From: Modestobacter marinus
GTDB lineage: Bacteria; Actinomycetota; Actinomycetes; Mycobacteriales; Geodermatophilaceae
Reading direction: 5' to 3'
Assembly (NCBI RefSeq): GCF_011758655.1
Contig: NZ_JAAMPA010000001.1
Span: forward strand, 3,348,001 to 3,412,000
DNA: 64,000 nucleotides
Position numbers and translations under genes: made by a program
Shown here: piece after piece, positions 35,442-42,801 of the stretch
Position numbering within the stretch: the stretch's first letter is position 1
Layout: every line of letters begins with the position of its first letter
Notes under the pieces: generated by a model
Seen by the model: only the letters and a program-made list of their open reading frames with translations
The model's database searches: none
Told to the model about the DNA's origin: nothing

Positions 35442-36268
35442 CCCCGTCCGCCGCACCGTCCCTGACCGTCGCCCCGGTCTTCGACCTGGAGCGGGTGCTG
35501 GGCAGCATCGACAGCATGGCCGCGCAGCGGCCGGTCGCCGCCCAGGTCGTCGCCGAGGCCAACTCCGACCGGGCGAGCGCCAAGGAGCTGTCCCGGCTGC
35601 TCGGCGCCGACGTGGCGCTGGCCGGCCGGGTGATGAAGCTGGCGAACTCCGCCTTCTACGGGATGCGTGGGCGGGTGACCTCGCTGCAGTTCGCGGTCAC
35701 CGTCGTCGGCTTCGGCACGGTGCGCACGATGGCCACGGTCGCCCTCACCGACCTGGACGACGAGTCGCTGCTGCCCGAGGACTTCTGGGAGGTCTGCACG
35801 ACCCTGGCCCTGGCCGCCTCCACCCTGGCGCCCCGGTTCGCCGAGCGCCCGCAGGACGCCCTCTGCCTCGGGCTGCTGGCGCAGATGGGCGTGGCGCTGC
35901 TGCACCACAACGACCCCGCCGGCTACGCCGAGCTGTGGAGCACCCACCGGTCGGCGGTCGCCCGCCGCACGGCGGAGGTGCAGCGGTACGGCATCTCGGC
36001 GCTGCGGCTGACCTCCGTGGCGCTGGAGCAGTGGGGCTTCCCGGCGGGCATGCTCGTCCCGCTCACCCAGGTGGACGACGACGCGTCCTTCTCCGGCGCC
36101 CTGCTCCGGTCCGCCTTCGAGGTCACCGGGCGGCTCACCGACGGCGACCACGCCGAGACCGCGATCGAGCGGGTCAGCTGCGGTCAGCTCCGGGAGCGGG
36201 ACGTCGCCCCGGTGCTGGCCCAGGTCCGCACCGATGCGGAGGAGCTGCGCGCCGCCCTGCTCGGGTGA
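35438..36268 (+). CDS. HDOD domain protein
   Basis: 276 residues from GTG 35438, overlapping the stop of the GGDEF/EAL gene by four bases. Residues about 20-215 form an HDOD domain: MAAQRPVAAQVVAEANSDRA, LAGRVMKLANSAFYGMRG and AVTVVGFGTVRTMATVAL. HDOD is related to HD phosphohydrolases but lacks the metal ligands and acts as a signalling or scaffold domain. Translational coupling to a c-di-GMP enzyme suggests it is an output or partner protein. A hairpin spans its stop codon. Confidence 0.92.
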   Translation: MTPSAAPSLTVAPVFDLERVLGSIDSMAAQRPVAAQVVAEANSDRASAKELSRLLGADVALAGRVMKLANSAFYGMRGRVTSLQFAVTVVGFGTVRTMATVALTDLDDESLLPEDFWEVCTTLALAASTLAPRFAERPQDALCLGLLAQMGVALLHHNDPAGYAELWSTHRSAVARRTAEVQRYGISALRLTSVALEQWGFPAGMLVPLTQVDDDASFSGALLRSAFEVTGRLTDGDHAETAIERVSCGQLRERDVAPVLAQVRTDAEELRAALLG

Positions 36269-36281
36269 GCAGGGCGGCGCG
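36248..36281 (+). terminator. Hairpin spanning the HDOD stop codon
   Basis: Perfect 15-base arms CGCGCCGCCCTGCTC (36248-36262) and its complement (36267-36281) with a GGGT loop; the TGA at 36266-36268 lies in the loop and the start of the right arm. The last codons of the gene thus form part of the terminator. Confidence 0.75.
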
Positions 36282-36342
36282 TCAGGCCCCCCTCCAGGGG
36301 CCCGCCACGAGCTCGCGAGCGGTGGGGAGGAGGGGTCCTCCG

Positions 36343-38067
36343 TCAGGTGGCGGGCTCGGGGTTGTCCGGCTGCGGGTCCGCACCGACCGTGGGCAGGTAG
36401 CCCGGAGCCTCGCGGGCCGCGGTCTGGTCCTCGAAGTCCGCGGCGATGTCCAGCAGCTGGGCGTCGTCCCAACGGGCCCCGAAGAAGGAGACCCCGATCG
36501 GCAGCGAGTCCCGGGGGCCGGCGAAGCCGGCGGGCACCGAGACGTTCGGGTAGCCGGCCACCGCGGCCGGGGTGGAGGTGGCGTAGACGAACGCGTCGGC
36601 CTCCCCGTCCAGGTACTCGTAGCGGGTCTGCCAGGCCGGGGTGTTGGTCAGGCCGACGATGGCGTCCAGGTCGTCCTCGGGGCCGGCGCCCTGGGCGAGC
36701 ACCTCGTCGATCGAGGCGCGGGCCAGCGTGCGGATCCGATCGCGGGTCTCCCGGATCGCGGCGTCCTCCTCCGGCACGGTGGTCGCCTGGGCCTGCTCGA
36801 GCAGCTCCTGGCCGAAGTAGGCGAGCTCGACCGGGTCCTGCTCGTTGAACTCGATGATGCCGGCCAGGTCCGCCGGGTGGTCACCGGGCGTGGCGGCCAG
36901 GTAGGCGTTCAGGTCCCGCTTGAACTCCGCCAGCAGCGCCGGGAACTCGCCCGCGCCGATCTCCTCCTGGTAGGCCAGCTGCACCGGGACGGCGGTCGCA
37001 CCGGCGGCCTCGATCTGCTTCACCGCCGCCGCGAACACCTCCTCGGTCCGGTCGTCCACCACCGCGGCCTGCTCGGCCGTGAGCGTCCAGACGCCGATCC
37101 GGGCCCCCTCCAGCGCGTCGAGGTCCAGGTCGGCGAAGTCGGTGGCCAGGTCGGCGGGGATCTCCGCGGTGGCGGCATCGGCGTCGTCGGTGCCGGCGAG
37201 CACCTCCAGCATCAGCGCCGCGTCGACGGCGTGCCGGGCCATCGGGCCGGCGGTGTCCTGCTCGGCCGAGATCGGCACGATGCCGGTCCGGCTGACCAGG
37301 CCGAGGGTCGGCTTGAACCCGACCACCCCGTTGGCCCCGGCCGGGCAGACGATCGAGCCGTCGGTCTCCGTGCCGATCGCCACCTGGGCCAGCGAGGCGG
37401 CCACCCCTGCGCCGGAGCCGGAGGAGGAACCACACGGGTTGCGGTCCAGCACGTACGGGTTGGCGGTCTGCCCGCCCACGCCGCTCCAGCCGCTGGACGA
37501 GGCCTCGCCGCGGAAGTTGGCCCACTCGGAGAGGTTGGCCTTGCCCAGCACGATCGCCCCGGCGTCCCGGAGCCGCCGGGTGATCTCCGCGTCGTCGGGG
37601 CGGCTGTCCAGCAGCGCCCGGGAACCCGCGGTGGTCGGCAGCTGCTCGGTGTCGACGTTGTCCTTCAGCAGGATCGGGATGCCCTCGAGCGGACCGCGCG
37701 CCTGGTTGCGCTGCCGGGTCCGGTCGCTGGCGGCGGCGTCGCGCAGCGCCTCGGGGTTGATGCTGAGCACCGCACCGAGGTCGTCGTTGACGGCGGCGAT
37801 CCGGGCCAGGTAGGCCGTGGTGAGCTGGACGGCGGTCAGGCTGCCGTCGTCCATCCGGGCCTGCAGTTCGGGGATGGTCAGCGCGTTCAGGTCGAGGCCG
37901 CGGATCGGCAGGGTCCCGGAGCCGGCCGCGTCCACCCCGGTGCCGGTGCCGGGCTGGCCCGGGTCCGACGGGGCGGCAGCGGTCGCGCTGGCCGGGACCA
38001 GCAGGGCGGCGGCGAGCGCGGCGGTGACCGCGGCCCTCCGGCGCAGGGGCAGGGCGGGTACGCGCAT
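36343..38067 (-). CDS. Exported amidase (amidase signature family)
   Basis: 574 residues from ATG 38067 with GGAGGAA upstream; the in-frame ATG at 38088 lies before that site and is rejected. MRVPALPLRRRAAVTAALAA starts a signal peptide of about 35 residues ending near ASATAAA. The Ser-cisSer-Lys triad is visible: LLKDN (about residue 140), CGSSSGSGAGVAASLAQVA and GTETDGSIVCPA. GVVGFKPTLG and GPMARHAVDAA complete the signature. Length and layout fit secreted peptide or aryl-amide amidases of actinobacteria. It stands alone, divergent from a hypothetical gene. Confidence 0.93.
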   Translation of the reverse strand: MRVPALPLRRRAAVTAALAAALLVPASATAAAPSDPGQPGTGTGVDAAGSGTLPIRGLDLNALTIPELQARMDDGSLTAVQLTTAYLARIAAVNDDLGAVLSINPEALRDAAASDRTRQRNQARGPLEGIPILLKDNVDTEQLPTTAGSRALLDSRPDDAEITRRLRDAGAIVLGKANLSEWANFRGEASSSGWSGVGGQTANPYVLDRNPCGSSSGSGAGVAASLAQVAIGTETDGSIVCPAGANGVVGFKPTLGLVSRTGIVPISAEQDTAGPMARHAVDAALMLEVLAGTDDADAATAEIPADLATDFADLDLDALEGARIGVWTLTAEQAAVVDDRTEEVFAAAVKQIEAAGATAVPVQLAYQEEIGAGEFPALLAEFKRDLNAYLAATPGDHPADLAGIIEFNEQDPVELAYFGQELLEQAQATTVPEEDAAIRETRDRIRTLARASIDEVLAQGAGPEDDLDAIVGLTNTPAWQTRYEYLDGEADAFVYATSTPAAVAGYPNVSVPAGFAGPRDSLPIGVSFFGARWDDAQLLDIAADFEDQTAAREAPGYLPTVGADPQPDNPEPAT

Positions 38068-38204
38068 GGGTTCCTCCGAGTGGGCCATGGCCGGGGTAGG
38101 TGCACGCTAGGCCCGTCGCCCGGAGCCCGCTCGGTCAACGCGGGGACACTCGCGCGACGCGCCGTCGGGTCACCCGGGACCGCCCGGGAGGGCATGGTGG
38201 AGGG

Positions 38205-39056
38205 GTGTTCGACAGCGACTTCGGCCCGGACCTCATCGCCCTGCTCAGCCGGGAGGTGCTCCGCGAGCGCGCCGGCGCCCTGATCGCGGAGGCCTGCGCC
38301 TGGTCGGTCGGGCTCTCCGACCACGACCACCACCTGCGGGTCCGCGGCCGCGTGACGACCACCGGGCTGACCCTCGGCGCCCGGGCGGTCACCGGGCAGC
38401 CGCTGAGCGGGGAGGAGGACGGCCGCCTCGAGCTGGGGGACGCCCGGCCCGGCAGCTTCCAGGACGCGCTCAACGCGGTCACCGCCGACGGCACCCTCTA
38501 CGCCGAGCACTTCGACCGCGAGGTCGTCGAGCCGTTCGTGCTCGCCACCTGCGTCGCCGCCGCAGAGCGCGCCCGGGCGACCCGGCCCGCCGACTGGGCC
38601 GAGCTCCTCGACGAGCTCGGCGAGGACGGCGGCGACCTGGTCGAGGTGGTCCGGGTGGGGGAGTGGGAGGCGCCGCTGCGGATCGACGCCGAGCACCTGG
38701 TGCTGGCGGCTCTGGGCACGGTGCCGCTGGTCGAGGTGGAGGCCGAGGGCCTGCCGCTGTCCCTGGTGCGGGCGGCGGAGGCGGTCACCCGGGCCGCGGC
38801 GCCCCCCGCCGTCCCGGAGACCGGGCCGGCGGCGGACGAGCTGGCGGGTGCGCTGTTCCTCGCCGAGGCGGCGATCGGCACCTCGGGCCTCCCGCTGCCG
38901 GTCCCGGTGTCCGCCGCCGACCGGCTGCTCGACGTGCTGCTGGCCGAGGGACTGCTGCCCGAGGAGCTCCCCGCGCTGCTGCCGCACCTCCCGGTGGAGC
39001 CGGCCACGGCGGCCGAGCTGCGGGCGACGATCGCCGCCCTCGGGCAGGGGGCGTGA
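38205..39056 (+). CDS. Hypothetical protein
   Basis: 283 residues from GTG 38205 (VFDSDFGPDLIALLSREVL), with GGAGGGG very close upstream. I do not recognise a family. It is acidic, soluble and largely helical. The N-terminal half contains ACAWSVGLSDHDHHLRVRGRV with a HDHH cluster that could bind metal, the middle has FDREVVEPFVLATCVAAAERAR, and the C-terminal half has Leu/Ala-rich helices. No signal peptide or membrane helix. Its stop lies one base before the end of the convergent DUF3616 gene. Confidence 0.7.
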   Translation: MFDSDFGPDLIALLSREVLRERAGALIAEACAWSVGLSDHDHHLRVRGRVTTTGLTLGARAVTGQPLSGEEDGRLELGDARPGSFQDALNAVTADGTLYAEHFDREVVEPFVLATCVAAAERARATRPADWAELLDELGEDGGDLVEVVRVGEWEAPLRIDAEHLVLAALGTVPLVEVEAEGLPLSLVRAAEAVTRAAAPPAVPETGPAADELAGALFLAEAAIGTSGLPLPVPVSAADRLLDVLLAEGLLPEELPALLPHLPVEPATAAELRATIAALGQGA

Positions 39057-39057
39057 C

Positions 39058-40149
39058 TCAGCCGGCGGTGGCCGGCGGGGGCAGCCGGACGACGTCGGCG
39101 GTCACCCCGTGCTCGTGCAGCCGCTCGGGCGCCGGGCTGTCGTAGACGACCAGCAGCCGCGGGCCGGCCGTGTCGTCGTCCAGCAGGCCAATGCCCTCGG
39201 CGTGGTCGACCCCGACGCCGAACGGCAGGTCGACCTCGCGGGTCAGCAGGTCGCCCCGGACCACCTGCGGGGTGTCCGCGGTCAGGGCACCGTGCCAGCG
39301 GTACACGTGCACCGGGCCGTCGAGGTCCATCGTCGGGCCGGCGAGCACCAGCAGGTCGGCTCCGTGCGGGCACAGGTCGCGCACCCCGAGCCCGGCGAGG
39401 TCGAGCACGTGCTTGCGGTACCGGCGGCCGTCCTCGAACGGCTCGAGCACCAGCCGTCCGGGATCGGCCGGGTCGACGGCGGGGCGGAGCTCCAGCACCA
39501 TCGCCCAGCCGCGCAGCACCGGGCCGCGCAGGCCCAGGTACACCCGCTCCCCGGCCACCGCGATGCCCTCGACGTCCAGGCCGTTGTCCTTGCCCGGGAT
39601 GGGCAGGAACGGGGCCAGGTGCTCGTCGTCGGCGAGCAGGTCGCGCAGGTCCGGGCCGTGCGCCCCGAAGACGGCGGCCCGCTGGGTCCGGCCCGCCACG
39701 GTGGCCTCCCGCACCGGGGTGGGCAGCCCGTCGACGTCGGTGACCGGCATGCGCACGAGGACCTGCCGGTTGGCCTGGCCGGTCACCCGGGCGAGCCGGC
39801 GCAGCGCCTTGTCCCCGTCGTGCCGGGCCTTGATCCGCTTGCGCCGCAGGCTGTGCGACCCGACGGCCCAGAGGAAGTCGCCGGCCCGGGCGATGCCCTC
39901 GATGTCGGCCTCCTCGTCGGCGTCCTCGCCCGGGAGCTCGACCAGGTCGGCGAGCCGGCAGCTGGTCTGGTCGGCGTACGCCCGCGGCTCGTGCGGGTCG
40001 TCGGCGACCAGCCGCTCGATCGTGGCGGTCTCGTCGCCGGCGACCCAGAGCACCGGGCCGTCACTGCGGACGGCGGAGAGGTTGGTGTGGGTGCCGGCCT
40101 CCCGGGCCCCGGAGGTGAAGGACAGCAGGACGGTCCGCTCGATGCTCAC
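39058..40149 (-). CDS. DUF3616 protein
   Basis: 363 residues from GTG 40149 (VSIERTVLLSF); a GTG at 40158 adds three residues. The sequence has a beta-propeller-like pattern with VLWVAGDETATIERL, EADIEGIARAGDFLWAVGSHSL, DNGLDVEGIAVAGERVYLGLRGPVLRGWA and DLCPHGADLLVLAGPT, which I recognise as the DUF3616 family. Function is unknown; the fold suggests binding or a phytase/esterase-like activity, but this is speculative. No signal peptide is seen. Confidence 0.83.
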   Translation of the reverse strand: MSIERTVLLSFTSGAREAGTHTNLSAVRSDGPVLWVAGDETATIERLVADDPHEPRAYADQTSCRLADLVELPGEDADEEADIEGIARAGDFLWAVGSHSLRRKRIKARHDGDKALRRLARVTGQANRQVLVRMPVTDVDGLPTPVREATVAGRTQRAAVFGAHGPDLRDLLADDEHLAPFLPIPGKDNGLDVEGIAVAGERVYLGLRGPVLRGWAMVLELRPAVDPADPGRLVLEPFEDGRRYRKHVLDLAGLGVRDLCPHGADLLVLAGPTMDLDGPVHVYRWHGALTADTPQVVRGDLLTREVDLPFGVGVDHAEGIGLLDDDTAGPRLLVVYDSPAPERLHEHGVTADVVRLPPPATAG

Positions 40150-40254
40150 GCCCGCCACCTTGGCACGGGCGCGACCCCGCGCACGGGGGTCTTCTCACGG
40201 CCGCCACCCGGGGTGACCATGGGAGGGCACGGACCCTGTTGGGAGGACAGTGCC

Positions 40255-40479
40255 ATGAGCAGCTCTGCCGACCGCGCCCGCCGGCCGCACCCCGACCCGC
40301 TCACCATGACCCCGGCGGAGAAGGTGATCGCCGAGTGGGAGGCCCGCCACGACGTCGCGGCCCGGGGCTCCCGGCCCAGCTTCGGGACGGTGCAGCACTA
40401 CCTGTCCGAGACCCGGTCCCGGGAACGCTGCGAGGAGGCGGCCCGGCCCCGCCCGGCCGAGCGGCGCGGCAAGCGCTGA
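40255..40479 (+). CDS. Small hypothetical protein
   Basis: 74 residues from ATG 40255, with GGGAGGACAG a good distance upstream. Basic, with PHPDPLTMTPAEKVIAEWEA and SFGTVQHYLSETRSRERCEE as the more ordered parts. No family recognised. A 61-base palindrome (40567-40627) lies 88 bases beyond its stop and could end its transcript. Confidence 0.65.
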   Translation: MSSSADRARRPHPDPLTMTPAEKVIAEWEARHDVAARGSRPSFGTVQHYLSETRSRERCEEAARPRPAERRGKR

Positions 40480-40566
40480 CCCGGAACTGGTCGAGCACCA
40501 CAGTCGCTGACCGGTGCGCCGGCCCGCTGTCGGGCACGGACGCCGCCTGGAGACCGAGCGGCGCGC

Positions 40567-40627
40567 GCCGAGATCGGCCTGGGAGCGGTCACCCGGCCGA
40601 CGAGACGACCACCAGGCCGATCTCGGC
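40567..40627. repeat. 61-base palindromic element, copy 1
   Basis: Perfect 16-base arms GCCGAGATCGGCCTGG (40567-40582) and its complement (40612-40627) around a 29-base centre containing GCGGTCACCCGGCC. An element of the same length and about 80% identity lies at 41066-41126, on the other side of the 116-codon gene. It may be a terminator or a member of a dispersed palindromic repeat family. Confidence 0.75.
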
Positions 40628-40699
40628 GACGCAACCGGGGTGGGCCCCGCCGTCCCGCAGAGTGTTGCCCGACCGGTCCGGGCGGGGTAGGGGAGCGGC

Positions 40700-41050
40700 A
40701 TGCCTGACTACGACGTGAACGAGGCCGGGGTCGCCCACGCCCGGGAGCTGATCGACGCCGGGGAGTACGACGACGAGACCGAGTGGTCCGACGCCGCACC
40801 GTCGACCGACGAGGAGAACGAGGAGCGGGAGGACGAGGGCCAGGAGGGCTACGCGCAGTGGCACCTGGCCGTCGACCCGGACAAGGGCGAGGGCACCAAG
40901 GGCCGCTACCGGTTCCCCTACGGCGACTTCTCGAAGGTCAACCGGGCGGCGCTGATCCACGCCAAGCAGCGCGCCAGCCAGAACGACCACCCGGAGATCG
41001 AGAAGGCCGCCGACGAGCTGCTGCAGCGCCTGGACGCCAAGCGGGGCTGA
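40700..41050 (+). CDS. Small acidic protein of unknown function
   Basis: 116 residues from ATG 40700 with GGGGAG upstream. Very acidic N-terminal two-thirds (DDETEWSDAAPSTDEENEER region) followed by a basic conserved-looking part, KGRYRFPYGDFSKVNRAALI and HAKQRASQNDHPEIEKAADE. I do not recognise the family with certainty; the C-terminal part resembles short helical modules found in small actinobacterial and phage proteins. Flanked on both sides by copies of a 61-base palindrome. Confidence 0.75.
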   Translation: MPDYDVNEAGVAHARELIDAGEYDDETEWSDAAPSTDEENEEREDEGQEGYAQWHLAVDPDKGEGTKGRYRFPYGDFSKVNRAALIHAKQRASQNDHPEIEKAADELLQRLDAKRG

Positions 41051-41065
41051 CCGAGCACTGCCCCC

Positions 41066-41126
41066 GCCGAGATCGGGCTGGTGGCGGTCACCCGGCCTGG
41101 GAGGCCGCCAGCAGCCCGGTCTCGGC
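41066..41126. repeat. 61-base palindromic element, copy 2
   Basis: Arms of 22 bases (41066-41087 and 41105-41126) pair with two mismatches or wobbles. It shares GCCGAGATCGG, then GCGGTCACCCGGCC, then TCTCGGC with copy 1. Position 12 is C paired with G in copy 1 and G paired with C in copy 2, a compensatory change. It lies 15 bases after the acidic-protein stop and 18 bases before the stop of the convergent CoA-transferase gene, so it may act as a bidirectional terminator. Confidence 0.75.
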
Positions 41127-41143
41127 GCCGTGCCGGACGGAGG

Positions 41144-42661
41144 TCAGCCGGGCAGCATGCTGCCGGTCTCGAGGTAGCGGGTGTGCCAGCTCAACGCCTC
41201 GGTGAGCAGGTGCGGGGTGTGCCGGCCGTACGCGCTGCGCTCGGCCCGCTCGTAGTAGTCGGTCAGCAGCGGCCGGTAGTCCGGGTGGGCGCACTCGTCG
41301 ATCACCAGCTGCGCCCGCTTGCGCGGCGGCAGGCCCCGCAGGTCGGCGAGCCCGTGCTCGGTGACGACGACCGACACGTCGTGCTCGGTGTGGTCGACGT
41401 GGGACACCATCGGCACGATCGAGGAGATCGCGCCGCCCTTGGCCGTCGACGGGGTGAGGAAGAACGAGACGTAGGCGTTGCGGGCGAAGTCCCCCGAGCC
41501 GCCGATCCCGTTCTGGATCCGGCTGCCCATCAGGTGCGTGGAGTTCACGTTGCCGTACAGGTCGGCCTCGATCATCCCGTTCATCGCCAGCACCCCCAGC
41601 CGGCGGACTATCTCCGGGTGGTTGCTGATCTCCTGCGGCCGCAGCAGGATCCGGTCGCGGAACTCGTCGATCTGCGCCTCGAACTCGGTGATCGCCGCGG
41701 GGCTGAGCGAGAACGCGGTGGCCGAGGCGGAGACCAGCGTGCCCGAGCGCAGCAGGTCGAGCATGCCGTCCTGCACCACCTCGGTGTAGGCGGTCAGCTG
41801 CTCGAACCGGGACTCCTGCAGCCCGGACAGCACGGCGTTGGCCACGTTCCCGACGCCGGACTGCAGCGGCAGCAGCTCGGCCGGCAGCCGGCCGCGGGCC
41901 ACCTGGTGCTCCAGGTACTCGATCAGGTGCCCGGCGATGGAGCGGGCGACGTCGTCGGGTTCGCTGAACGGGGTGTTCCGGTCCGGGGCGTGGGTCTCGA
42001 CGACGGCGACGACCTTGTCCGGGTCGACCCGCAGGTGCGGCACCCCGATCCGGTCGCCGGGCCGGGTGAGCTGCACCGGCCGGCGGTTCGGGGGCAGCGC
42101 CGTCCCGTAGTAGACGTCGTGCATGCCGTCCAGCCCGGCCGGCTGCCAGCTGTCGACCTCCAGCACGACCCGGTCGGCGAGGTCCAGCCAGGTCTTGTTG
42201 TTCCCGACCGAGGACGACGGGACGAGGTGCCCGTCCTCGGTGATCCCGCTGACCTCGACGACGGCGACGTCCAGCGGGCCGAGGAAGCCCTCCCACGCCA
42301 GCTGGGCCACGTGGGACAGGTGGACGTCGACGTAGTCGATCTCCCCGGCGTTGATCTTCTGCCGGGCGACCGGGTCGGACTGGTAGGGCAGTCGCAGCCC
42401 GATGGCGTCGGCGGCGGCCAGCGCGCCGTCCAGCTCCGGTGCGGTGGAGGCCCCGGTCCACAGGTCGACCCGGAACTCCTCGCCGGCGGCGTGCGCGGCG
42501 GTGATCCGCTGGGCCAGCAGCTCCGGGACCGCCTTCGGGTGGCCGGCGCCGGTGAACCCGCTCATGCCGAGCGTGTCGCCGGGCCGGATGAGCGCGGCCG
42601 CCGCGTCGGCCGGCACCACCTTGCGGGCCAGCGCTGCGTTGCGGATGCGACCGGTGTCCAT
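41144..42661 (-). CDS. Acetyl-CoA hydrolase/succinyl-CoA:acetate CoA-transferase family protein
   Basis: 505 residues from ATG 42661 with GGAGG upstream. Two alpha/beta CoA-transferase domains: GDTLGMSGFTGAGHPKAVPE (about 28-47), LPLQSGVGNVANAVLSGL (about 260) and NGIGGSGDFARNAYVSFFL (about 390), followed by HDVSVVVTEHGLADLRGLPP. These match the acetyl-CoA hydrolase/transferase family (Cat1, Ach1, AarC type), which moves CoA between succinate or propionate and acetate. A catalytic Glu is expected between the two domains. It stands alone on the minus strand after PhoD. Confidence 0.92.
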   Translation of the reverse strand: MDTGRIRNAALARKVVPADAAAALIRPGDTLGMSGFTGAGHPKAVPELLAQRITAAHAAGEEFRVDLWTGASTAPELDGALAAADAIGLRLPYQSDPVARQKINAGEIDYVDVHLSHVAQLAWEGFLGPLDVAVVEVSGITEDGHLVPSSSVGNNKTWLDLADRVVLEVDSWQPAGLDGMHDVYYGTALPPNRRPVQLTRPGDRIGVPHLRVDPDKVVAVVETHAPDRNTPFSEPDDVARSIAGHLIEYLEHQVARGRLPAELLPLQSGVGNVANAVLSGLQESRFEQLTAYTEVVQDGMLDLLRSGTLVSASATAFSLSPAAITEFEAQIDEFRDRILLRPQEISNHPEIVRRLGVLAMNGMIEADLYGNVNSTHLMGSRIQNGIGGSGDFARNAYVSFFLTPSTAKGGAISSIVPMVSHVDHTEHDVSVVVTEHGLADLRGLPPRKRAQLVIDECAHPDYRPLLTDYYERAERSAYGRHTPHLLTEALSWHTRYLETGSMLPG

Positions 42662-42801
42662 CGTCCTCCGACCTCGTCGTCCCGGGCCGGTCCGGCCCAT
42701 GCGCCCGACGCTACGGGCGGGACGACGGTCCTGCCCGGGGAGGTCGGGGGCCCGGGCTGCGGGTCCGGGCACGCCGGACCCGCTGCCCGGGCCTGGCGGG
42801 C

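Noticed and set aside
35935-38283. 782-codon open frame on the plus strand
   Set aside because: Antisense to the amidase, which has a signal peptide and full catalytic signature.
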